NCBI GenBank assembly: GCA_052266715.1
Contig: JBQPRB010000016.1
DNA: 19,206 nt
Source: Jeotgalibaca sp052266715
Lineage (GTDB): Bacteria > Bacillota > Bacilli > Lactobacillales > Aerococcaceae
Reading direction: 5' to 3' (one strand)
Part shown: piece after piece, positions 13,826 through 19,206 of the stretch
Layout: each line of letters begins with the position of its first letter
Numbering within the stretch: the stretch's first letter is position 1
The notes under the pieces: model-generated
Told to the model about the DNA's origin: nothing
The model's input: the letters and a program-made list of their open reading frames with translations, nothing else
Database searches by the model: none
Position numbers and translations under genes: made by a program

Positions 13826-14569
13826 TTATCTGTGTTCTGCCAATACCCGACTTAAGAAATTTTTTGTTCGTTCTTCTTTAGGGTTATTGAAAATATCATC
13901 TGGTGATCCTTCTTCGGCAATGACACCCTGGTCCATAAAGATGACATGGTCGGCAACTTCACGTGCGAACTGCATCTCGTGGGTCACAACAACCATCGTC
14001 AATCCGCTATCAGCCAATTGATTCATGACCCGCAACACTTCCCCGACCGTTTCTGGGTCCAGGGCAGATGTTGGTTCATCAAACAACAGTAAGTCTGGTT
14101 CCATTGCCAACGCCCGTGCAATCGCAACCCGCTGTTTTTGACCACCCGATAATTGAGCCGGTCGGGCATGAATATAGGATTCCATACCAACTTCTTCCAA
14201 GAAATGAATAGCTCGTTTCTTTGCCTCTTCCTTATCTGTTTTTAAAACGTTGATTTGGCCGGTTGTACAATTTGTTAAAACATCCAGATTGTTGAATAAA
14301 TTGAATTGCTGGAATACCATGCCGACTTTAGAACGATAATGGAACAGGTTCAGACTTGGATCCAACACGTTTTGATCCCGATAATGAATTTCTCCAGTTG
14401 TAGGTTTTTCCAACAGATTTAAACAACGCAGTAACGTTGATTTACCGGAACCAGATGAACCGATCAAGCAGATTACCTTTCCTTCTTGTACGTCAAAACT
14501 GATGTCTTTTAAAACTTCTCGGTCACCGAATTTTTTGCTGAGATTCTTGATGCTTAAGACTGTTCCCAA
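13826..14569 (-). CDS. Amino acid ABC transporter ATPase (probable lysine)
   Basis: This is a GlnQ/HisP-type ATPase of 247 residues. Walker A is GSSGSGKST, the signature is LSGGQKQR, Walker B is LLLFDEP, and the switch region is VVTHEMQFA. It powers import with the permease and binding protein encoded just upstream. The start is a TTG at 14569 that directly follows the permease TGA stop. A G-rich site (GGGGGTGG) lies five bases before it, so translation is probably coupled. It is the last gene of the riboswitch-controlled operon, ahead of the bidirectional terminator. Substrate assignment to lysine rests on the riboswitch, not on this protein. Confidence 0.93.
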   Translation of the reverse strand: MGTVLSIKNLSKKFGDREVLKDISFDVQEGKVICLIGSSGSGKSTLLRCLNLLEKPTTGEIHYRDQNVLDPSLNLFHYRSKVGMVFQQFNLFNNLDVLTNCTTGQINVLKTDKEEAKKRAIHFLEEVGMESYIHARPAQLSGGQKQRVAIARALAMEPDLLLFDEPTSALDPETVGEVLRVMNQLADSGLTMVVVTHEMQFAREVADHVIFMDQGVIAEEGSPDDIFNNPKEERTKNFLSRVLAEHR

Positions 14570-15325
14570 TCAGCCCACCCCCTTATTTTGTTTAGGAGAC
14601 TGGATTTGGTTTGGATTACCACCCACGAGTTGGTAATTCTCTGCCCCATCAAGTTTACGCTCAAAGCGGCGCAAGATACGGGTAATAGTCAGAGTCATAA
14701 TCAAATACATAATACTTGCCACCGTGTAAGGACCAAAGTAGTCAAAATTGATTCCCGCAACTGTTTTAGTTTGAAAGAATAACTCTGTAACAGAGATAAC
14801 GTTCAAGACAGAAGTGTCCTTAATATTGATTACGAATTCATTGCCTGTTGCCGGCAAGACATTTCGCCATACTTGGGGAATAACCACAACACGCATAGTT
14901 TGCCAATGGGACATGCCAATAGCAGCTGCTCCTTCAAATTGACCTTTATCGATTGAGACAATACCTCCACGTACTATTTCAGTCATGTAAGCACCTGTAT
15001 TGATTGAAACAATGAAAATCGCTGCACTTGTACGATTAAGGTCCCAACCGAATACTAAAGCAGATCCATAATAAATGACCATTGCCTGAACAATCATTGG
15101 TGTTCCACGGAAAAGCTCAATATAACACGTTGATATAAAATGTATCAACTTTAAAAAGTAACGTTTAATTCCTTTATCAGGTTGCGGTATTGTACGGACG
15201 ATACCCAGTACCATTCCAATTACTACTCCAATTACGGTTCCGATCATTGAAATGTAAATCGTCACCCAGGCTCCTCTTAGAAAAAGAGGCGCATTATTTA
15301 TAAATATGTCCCATAAATGGCCCAC
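14570..15325 (-). CDS. Amino acid ABC transporter permease (probable lysine)
   Basis: This is a HisM/GlnP-type inner membrane subunit of 251 residues with about five hydrophobic segments. The N-terminal helix is GAWVTIYISMIGTVIGVVIGMVLG. The EAA-type loop GQFEGAAAIGMSHWQTMRVVVIPQ contacts the ATPase. The start is a GTG at 15325 with GGGAGTG eight bases upstream. It lies 20 bases after the binding-protein gene and abuts the ATPase gene, all in one operon. Confidence 0.93.
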   Translation of the reverse strand: MGHLWDIFINNAPLFLRGAWVTIYISMIGTVIGVVIGMVLGIVRTIPQPDKGIKRYFLKLIHFISTCYIELFRGTPMIVQAMVIYYGSALVFGWDLNRTSAAIFIVSINTGAYMTEIVRGGIVSIDKGQFEGAAAIGMSHWQTMRVVVIPQVWRNVLPATGNEFVINIKDTSVLNVISVTELFFQTKTVAGINFDYFGPYTVASIMYLIMTLTITRILRRFERKLDGAENYQLVGGNPNQIQSPKQNKGVG

Positions 15326-15345
15326 TAATTTTTCACTCCCATATC

Positions 15346-16182
15346 TTACTGCGCAGCCGGTTGATTCAAGATTGCTTCTTCCATCAGGCTTTGTTGCTCT
15401 TCTGCAGAAATTGTTGCCAAAATACTATTTATTTCTTCTAATTGGGCTTCGTCTTTTCGAACCCCGATTGCAATTGTTGTATCTTCCGGATTCGTTTCAA
15501 AACCATCTTCAAATTCAATATAGGTAAAATCTTCGTTTGCATTGGAAGCACTGATTGCTTCTGGTAGTTCAGATACATAACCATCAATTACACCTGATTG
15601 CAATGCCACCCGCATAGCAGAAAAATTCTCCATCGCCGATTGTTTTTCAACACCTTCAATCTGATCAATCATATTATAGTGGAACGTGTTCAACTGGGCT
15701 GTTATTTGCGCCCCAGAAAAATCAGCCAATGATGTAGCATCTACATAATCCCCATCGGCTGCAACCACCATTACCAATTGCGATTCCAAATAAGGGATAC
15801 TAAAGTCGATTGTCTGTTTTCTTTCTTCTGTAGGGGACATTCCGGCAATAATTACATCAATTTTTTTCGATTGAAGTGCTGGCACCAAACCGTCCCATTC
15901 CGTTTTTACGATAACGAGTTCCTGACCGAGGCCATCGGCAATTTTTTTGGCGATTTCAACATCATATCCCCCAGCATATTCTTGGGAATCTGATATTTGG
16001 ACAGCGCCATTAGCGTCGCCTGTCTGGGTCCAGTTATAAGGGGCATACGCAGCTTCCATGCCTACTACAAATTGCTCATTTTCGGTGCCTTCGGACGTTG
16101 TTTCATTTCCTTCAGAGCCACATGCAGCTAACACCAATGCTGAACCAAATACTAAACTTAATAATCTTAATCCTTTTTTCAT
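15346..16182 (-). CDS. Amino acid ABC transporter substrate-binding lipoprotein (probable lysine)
   Basis: This is an extracellular binding protein of the SBP_bac_3 family, 278 residues. The signal peptide MKKGLRLLSLVFGSALVLAAC ends in a lipobox with Cys21 as the lipid anchor. GYDVEIAKKIADGLG and IIAGMSPTEERKQTIDFS are the family core, where the Thr-Glu-Arg segment binds the amino acid. The open frame runs on to 16317, but that extension crosses the riboswitch. The ATG at 16182 has AGAGGAG upstream and starts the signal peptide. First gene of a three-gene operon. The upstream lysine riboswitch strongly suggests that it binds lysine. Confidence 0.94.
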   Translation of the reverse strand: MKKGLRLLSLVFGSALVLAACGSEGNETTSEGTENEQFVVGMEAAYAPYNWTQTGDANGAVQISDSQEYAGGYDVEIAKKIADGLGQELVIVKTEWDGLVPALQSKKIDVIIAGMSPTEERKQTIDFSIPYLESQLVMVVAADGDYVDATSLADFSGAQITAQLNTFHYNMIDQIEGVEKQSAMENFSAMRVALQSGVIDGYVSELPEAISASNANEDFTYIEFEDGFETNPEDTTIAIGVRKDEAQLEEINSILATISAEEQQSLMEEAILNQPAAQ

Positions 16183-16212
16183 TGTTATTCCGCTCCTCTT
16201 ATAAAAAATACA

Positions 16213-16246
16213 AACAAAAAAACCGTGAGCAAAAGGCTCACGGTTT
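16213..16246 (-). terminator. Expression-platform terminator of the lysine riboswitch
   Basis: An 11-bp stem (16220-16230 with 16236-16246) has a 5-base loop and runs into TTTTTTTG on the minus strand. A competing stem is visible: GCAAAAGG just upstream (about 16259-16252) can pair with CCTTTTGC inside the terminator. That gives the on/off switch expected of a transcriptional riboswitch. Confidence 0.9.
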
Positions 16247-16261
16247 ACCGTCCTTTTGCCC

Positions 16262-16413
16262 CAATATGAACAGCGCATCGATGAATATAATTGGGCATTA
16301 TATTCTGACAGTATCATACTTATTCAGCATGACCCCAGCATCTTACTAAGATACTTCGGCGAATTCCCCTTTCGTGACCTACTGATGGTTTTCGCGACCT
16401 CTAGTTCATATTG
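16262..16413 (-). ncRNA. Lysine riboswitch (L box)
   Basis: On the minus strand the aptamer core is recognisable by conserved blocks in the right order: AGAGGTCGCG (16402-16393), AGTAGG, AAAGGGGAATTCGCCGAAG, TGCTGGGGTCATGCTGAATAA and ATACTGTCAG. The closing helix P1 is CAATATGAAC (16413-16404) with GTTCATATTG (16271-16262), 10 bp perfect. P5 is GAATATAAT/ATTATATTC (16305-16297, 16291-16283). The block order matches the B. subtilis lysC L box. When lysine binds, the downstream terminator is expected to form and shut off the ABC transporter operon. Confidence 0.95.
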
Positions 16414-16431
16414 TTCTTTGTTATGCCAGTA

Positions 16432-16460
16432 ACTATAGCGTAAATTATTTTTAATGTCAA
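16432..16460 (-). promoter_or_regulatory. Promoter of the riboswitch and lysine transporter operon
   Basis: A consensus -35 TTGACA (16460-16455), a 17-base spacer and TATAGT (16437-16432) are present on the minus strand. Predicted start is near 16425, a few bases before riboswitch helix P1. Confidence 0.88.
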
Positions 16461-16486
16461 CTAATCGTATCATTTAATTCTAATAA

Positions 16487-16516
16487 TTGATTAATTAGCC
16501 TACCTTCCATTATAAT
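16487..16516 (+). promoter_or_regulatory. Promoter of the glycosyltransferase gene
   Basis: TTGATT (16487-16492), an 18-base spacer and a perfect TATAAT (16511-16516) are followed by GGAGGG before the ATG at 16543. Divergent from the lysine transporter promoter. Confidence 0.65.
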
Positions 16517-16542
16517 AAAATCACGAGATGGAGGGATATGCT

Positions 16543-17169
16543 ATGATACCAAAAATTATCCATTACTGTTGGTTTGGAGGCAACCAGATGGGTGAGCAAA
16601 CCAAAGAAATGATGGCTACATGGAAAAAGTACTGTCCTGATTATGAAATAATAATCTGGAATGAAGATACTTTTGATGTACATAACATGGGGGACTATGT
16701 AAAAGAGGCATATTTAGAAGGTAAATGGGCTTTTGTTTCGGATGTGGCACGTCTATATGCACTGAAAGAATACGGTGGCATTTATATGGATACAGATGTC
16801 GAAGTTATTAAACCTCTTGACCCACTTCTGAAGCATGATGCTTTTATGGGATTCGAAATTGAGACAACAATTTCTACTGCCTTAATTGCAACCGTTCCCC
16901 ACCACCCTACTTTTGAGCTTCTTTTTTCTGATTATGAGAATCGACATTTTAAGAATCCCGATGGAACCCTAGATGAAAAAACAAACGTTAATCGGATCAC
17001 CGAAATTTTTCAGGAGAACGGTTTGGAATTAAATAATGAATACCAGGAAATTATGAATGTTGCTATTTATCCCCGTGTTTATTTTTCGCCAAAGAGTTAT
17101 TGGACCCGAGAAATCAACGATACTAAAGACACTTATGCCATTCATCATTATTCTGGTTCCTGGTTGTAA
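16543..17169 (+). CDS. DXD-type glycosyltransferase (OCH1/capsular sugar transferase-like)
   Basis: This is a 208-residue cytoplasmic glycosyltransferase of the GT32-like, DXD-containing family. It opens with the family hallmark MIPKIIHYCWFGG, and the nucleotide-sugar/metal motif is Asp83-Thr-Asp85 in YGGIYMDTDVEV. It ends with HHYSGSW, also typical. Such enzymes transfer sugars to cell-wall polysaccharide, capsule or lipid-linked glycans; donor and acceptor are unknown. The frame opens at an ATG at 16528, but GGAGGG (16530-16535) lies inside that extension, seven bases before the ATG at 16543, which is the better start. The gene is isolated, with its own promoter and terminator and no glycan cluster around it. 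Confidence 0.88.
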   Translation: MIPKIIHYCWFGGNQMGEQTKEMMATWKKYCPDYEIIIWNEDTFDVHNMGDYVKEAYLEGKWAFVSDVARLYALKEYGGIYMDTDVEVIKPLDPLLKHDAFMGFEIETTISTALIATVPHHPTFELLFSDYENRHFKNPDGTLDEKTNVNRITEIFQENGLELNNEYQEIMNVAIYPRVYFSPKSYWTREINDTKDTYAIHHYSGSWL

Positions 17170-17211
17170 AAAAGCTATGTTGTCCCAAAAATGGGGCAGC
17201 ATAGCTTTTTC
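17169..17211. terminator. Bidirectional terminator between the glycosyltransferase and corA
   Basis: An 18-bp stem with two G-U pairs (17169-17186, 17193-17210) has a 6-base loop. It has T runs on both strands. It starts at the glycosyltransferase stop and ends two bases from the corA stop. Confidence 0.92.
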
Positions 17212-17212
17212 T

Positions 17213-18157
17213 TTACATATAATCTTTTCGCTTCAACCAAAGGAAAGTAACAACACTGATTAAAATTGATAGGCCAATCAAAAAAATAAATGCTAATGGA
17301 TGTTTCTCAATGGGCAAAAATACATTCATTCCCCAGAAAGATCCAATAATGGTTGGTATCGTCAATACAATACTAAATGAAGTCAAAAACTTCATAATAT
17401 TATTCAGGTTGTTTGAAATAACACTGGAAAAGACTTCACTTAAGTGATCGATCATTTCCGCTGATTCTTTAACCATTATTGAAGCTTGATGTGAGATGAC
17501 CTTGATATCATGCAATAATGTTTTACCCTTGGCATCCTCTGAATAAATGTCACGATCCATTAAATTTTTTATGATACGATGGTTCTCCAAAATTCCTGTT
17601 TCAAAGTAAACCAGGTTCTTGTGTATAGCAATCAACTTGTAAAATGCTTCATTCCTAGTCGTATCAACGATATTTTGTTCCATGTCATCAATCGTTTTAT
17701 CAATATCGGATATTTTTTCCAAGTAGGAATCAGTCAATTCCCATAATATATCCAAAACAATATGTGAGCCGTACCAATCTTTGTCTAACTGGTTAGTGTA
17801 AACCCTCTCCAAGAAAGGAACATCACTTGAACAAACCGTTATGATTTTGTTATGGATAAGAATAATGGCTAACGGTAAAGTCTCGTATGAACGGTAGGTA
17901 TCAAATGCTTCTTTGGTGTGAGGATACAAAACTAATAATAATAAAATCTTATCACCAAACTTCGTCTCTGCTACTTCTTGGCGAGGTACTTCATAATAAT
18001 CAAACGCATCTGTTATGAAATCTTGAGGTATACCCAACTCATCAGTTAAAAAATGGATTTCATCCTCAAGGGGGCTTTCAAAATGCAACCATTGAGCATT
18101 TTTATAATCTGAAATTTCTTGGTAAAGATTGTCTTCTCCAATAATAAAACTCTTCAT
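17213..18157 (-). CDS. corA: CorA-type divalent cation transporter
   Basis: This is a Mg2+/Co2+ channel-type transporter of the CorA family, 314 residues, forming a membrane pentamer. It has a large cytoplasmic N-terminal domain with long helices (about 130-255). TM1 is at about 258-275, directly followed by the signature Gly276-Met-Asn278 (SFWGMNV), then TM2 at about 288-307 and a basic tail KRKDYM. The loop between the helices reads IEKHP. The open frame extends to 18316, through the corA promoter and the hairpin region, and is not coding there. The ATG at 18157 has AGGGTGG five bases upstream. Transported ion is inferred from the family. Confidence 0.9.
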   Translation of the reverse strand: MKSFIIGEDNLYQEISDYKNAQWLHFESPLEDEIHFLTDELGIPQDFITDAFDYYEVPRQEVAETKFGDKILLLLVLYPHTKEAFDTYRSYETLPLAIILIHNKIITVCSSDVPFLERVYTNQLDKDWYGSHIVLDILWELTDSYLEKISDIDKTIDDMEQNIVDTTRNEAFYKLIAIHKNLVYFETGILENHRIIKNLMDRDIYSEDAKGKTLLHDIKVISHQASIMVKESAEMIDHLSEVFSSVISNNLNNIMKFLTSFSIVLTIPTIIGSFWGMNVFLPIEKHPLAFIFLIGLSILISVVTFLWLKRKDYM

Positions 18158-18188
18158 GATTCCCACCCTATCATTGTTATTTGCTTTG

Positions 18189-18230
18189 AGTATATCACAA
18201 AAAAGTACCCGTCTCATGACAGGTACTTTT
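18189..18230 (-). promoter_or_regulatory. corA promoter with a hairpin over its -35 region
   Basis: An extended -10, TGATATACT with TATACT at 18194-18189, precedes corA on the minus strand; the -35 is poor. A hairpin AAAAGTACC/GGTACTTTT (18201-18209, 18222-18230, with an inner GTC/GAC) covers the -35 region. On the minus strand it runs into TTTTTTG. It may be a terminator that shields corA from transcription coming from the right, or an operator. Confidence 0.5.
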
Positions 18231-18238
18231 AACGGCTT

Positions 18239-18324
18239 CCGAAAGAAGTCTCCCGCTTCTAAACGTTTGGGTGCGTGGCACCAGTGAAAGCGGGAGCTGA
18301 ATTTCGGTTCCCCCAATGGGGAAC
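18239..18324. mobile_element. Structured left flank of a tnpB element
   Basis: Nested perfect arms: CCGAAA/TTTCGG (18239-18244, 18302-18307), then CTCCCGCTT/AAGCGGGAG (18250-18258, 18288-18296), then GGTGC/GCACC (18270-18274, 18278-18282). A second hairpin GTTCCCC/GGGGAAC (18307-18313, 18318-18324) adjoins it. It is GC-rich compared with the surrounding intergenic DNA and lies 88 bases before tnpB. This fits a subterminal end structure of an IS200/IS605-type element, or the remnant right end (omega RNA scaffold) of another copy. The exact element boundary is not visible. Confidence 0.5.
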
Positions 18325-18375
18325 AATAGTTCCTATTTACGTCAATAAAAATCGATTTAAGACGAAGGCATGTTA

Positions 18376-18381
18376 TATAAT
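18376..18381 (+). promoter_or_regulatory. Possible tnpB -10 box
   Basis: A perfect TATAAT lies 31 bases before the tnpB ATG, with no clear -35. Another TATAAT-like run follows at about 18388-18393. Confidence 0.35.
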
Positions 18382-18411
18382 ATCCTTATAATCAAGGAAG
18401 GAGGAAATTTT

Positions 18412-19206
18412 ATGTACCACGGAAAACGATTGTTGATTCGAAATCAAGCGAAGCTGAAACCGGCATTGGATACCTGCAACAAAGCTTCCGCTGAAGTGTG
18501 GAACCTGTGCTTGCGGAAGTCCAAGGCACATCATCTTGCCACCGGCAAGTGGATAGGCAAGACGCAACTGCAAATCGAAACCAAGCAAACGGTCGCATTG
18601 CATAGTCAAAGCATCCAAGCCGTCGCCCACAAATACCTGAACGCCCGTCTGGCGGCGAAGGAAGCCAAAACCGCAGGGCGCAAGGATGTCCGTTACCCCT
18701 ACAAGGAGAAGTTTTTCTTCAACACCAAATGGGTCGGACAGGCTTTTTCCATAGAAGTTAATGTCGTCACCCTTTCATTGGGCATCCGCAACGGCAAACG
18801 CCAACCGCCACTGAAGTTGCGGGTATCCGGATTAGACGGCATTCCTGTCGAAACCATCAAGGAAGTGGAGTTATGCCACGACACCCATTATTATTTGTCC
18901 GTTACTTACGACGATGGGTTAGAAAATCCGCCCTTGGGGCAACAACAGGCGGCTTCTGTTGACTTGGGCGAAATCCACAGTATTGCTTCCTTTGCGGAAG
19001 ACGGTTCTTCCGTCCTGATTAGCAGACGCAAGGCACGCAGTATCCACCAATTGCGCAACAAGAAGCTGGCTGAACTGCAAGGGCTGCAGTCGAAGTGCAA
19101 GAAAGGCTCGCGCCAGTGGAAGAAATACCAAAAAGCCAAAAACTTCGTCCGCACCAAGAGCGCCCGCCAGCTGCAGGATGCCCTGCATAAGACAACCAAA
19201 AACTTT
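18412..19206 (+). CDS. tnpB: TnpB, RNA-guided nuclease of an IS200/IS605-type element (partial)
   Basis: This frame is open from ATG 18412 to the window edge, 265 codons without a stop; the remainder lies outside. AAGGAGG stands eight bases before the ATG. SVDLGEIHSIASF carries the first RuvC aspartate, Asp184 (family motif G-x-DLG). It is followed by the basic helical region SRRKARSIHQLRNKKLAELQ and the family segment KSARQLQDALHK. The rest of RuvC and the zinc finger are cut off. TnpB proteins are RNA-guided DNA nucleases that help IS elements persist; the guide RNA normally comes from the right end, which is not seen. No tnpA is present to the left, where corA lies. Codon use (AAC, AAG, GCC, CGC) is clearly more GC-rich than in neighbouring genes, pointing to recent acquisition. 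Confidence 0.9.
   Translation, partial: MYHGKRLLIRNQAKLKPALDTCNKASAEVWNLCLRKSKAHHLATGKWIGKTQLQIETKQTVALHSQSIQAVAHKYLNARLAAKEAKTAGRKDVRYPYKEKFFFNTKWVGQAFSIEVNVVTLSLGIRNGKRQPPLKLRVSGLDGIPVETIKEVELCHDTHYYLSVTYDDGLENPPLGQQQAASVDLGEIHSIASFAEDGSSVLISRRKARSIHQLRNKKLAELQGLQSKCKKGSRQWKKYQKAKNFVRTKSARQLQDALHKTTKNF

Noticed and set aside
16183..16317. N-terminal extension of the ABC binding protein
   Set aside because: The frame is open but runs through the riboswitch. The signal peptide with its lipobox and the ribosome binding site place the start at 16182.
18158..18316. N-terminal extension of CorA
   Set aside because: The frame is open but crosses the corA promoter and GC-rich hairpins of the element flank. 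The start at 18157 has a ribosome binding site and matches family length.
18373..19199. Minus-strand ORFs opposite tnpB
   Set aside because: They have no ribosome binding site or recognisable domain and are mirror frames of tnpB, which is open across the whole stretch.
1..19206. CRISPR arrays, tRNA or rRNA genes, prophage or plasmid functions
   Set aside because: No regularly spaced repeats, no tRNA-like cloverleaf or rRNA sequence, and no phage or replication genes were seen by eye on either strand.

Overview
The window looks like chromosome of a low-GC Gram-positive bacterium of the Lactobacillales, possibly a Carnobacteriaceae-type genus. This is inferred from gene content, A/T-rich intergenic DNA, strong AGGAGG-type ribosome binding sites, frequent TTG/GTG starts and Firmicutes-style RNA regulation. 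The species cannot be named from the sequence alone. Most genes lie on the minus strand.

Layout. 1-75 is the tail of a plus-strand gene that converges on a minus-strand group: radical SAM protein YtqA and an ornithine cyclodeaminase-family protein (134-2127). Next come a cupin protein and an aldo/keto reductase (2236-3585), behind a promoter that carries a catabolite-response (cre) site. Then 3832-11582 is a branched-chain amino acid block, read on the minus strand as ilvD, then ilvB-ilvN-ilvC, a lone ABC ATPase, ilvA and ridA. Together these make 2-oxobutanoate from threonine (IlvA), condense it or pyruvate (IlvBN), isomerise and reduce the product (IlvC) and dehydrate it (IlvD). RidA clears the reactive enamines and imines released by IlvA. 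A small DUF59 (MIP18/SufT-like) gene is divergent from ilvD, whose product needs an Fe-S cluster.

The most interesting part is the regulation of the ilv block. The 375-base gap between ilvD and ilvB holds its own promoter, a ribosome binding site and a 17-codon leader ORF with the run Leu-Leu-Val-Ser-Val-Ile. Its stop codon lies in the first arm of mutually exclusive hairpins, and a 20-bp terminator follows. This is the architecture of ribosome-mediated transcription attenuation, and I see no T-box. A second, smaller copy of the idea (leader MKVCIR and a 15-bp terminator) sits before ilvA. The two leaders share an identical 13-base block.

12182-19206 holds a DMT-family permease, endonuclease III with a shortened C-terminus, and a three-gene amino acid ABC transporter behind a complete lysine riboswitch, which makes it a probable lysine importer. 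A DXD-type glycosyltransferase and a CorA-type metal transporter follow. The right edge cuts a TnpB gene (18412 onward), which is richer in GC than its surroundings and is preceded by a compact nested hairpin. It is probably an incoming IS200/IS605-type element.
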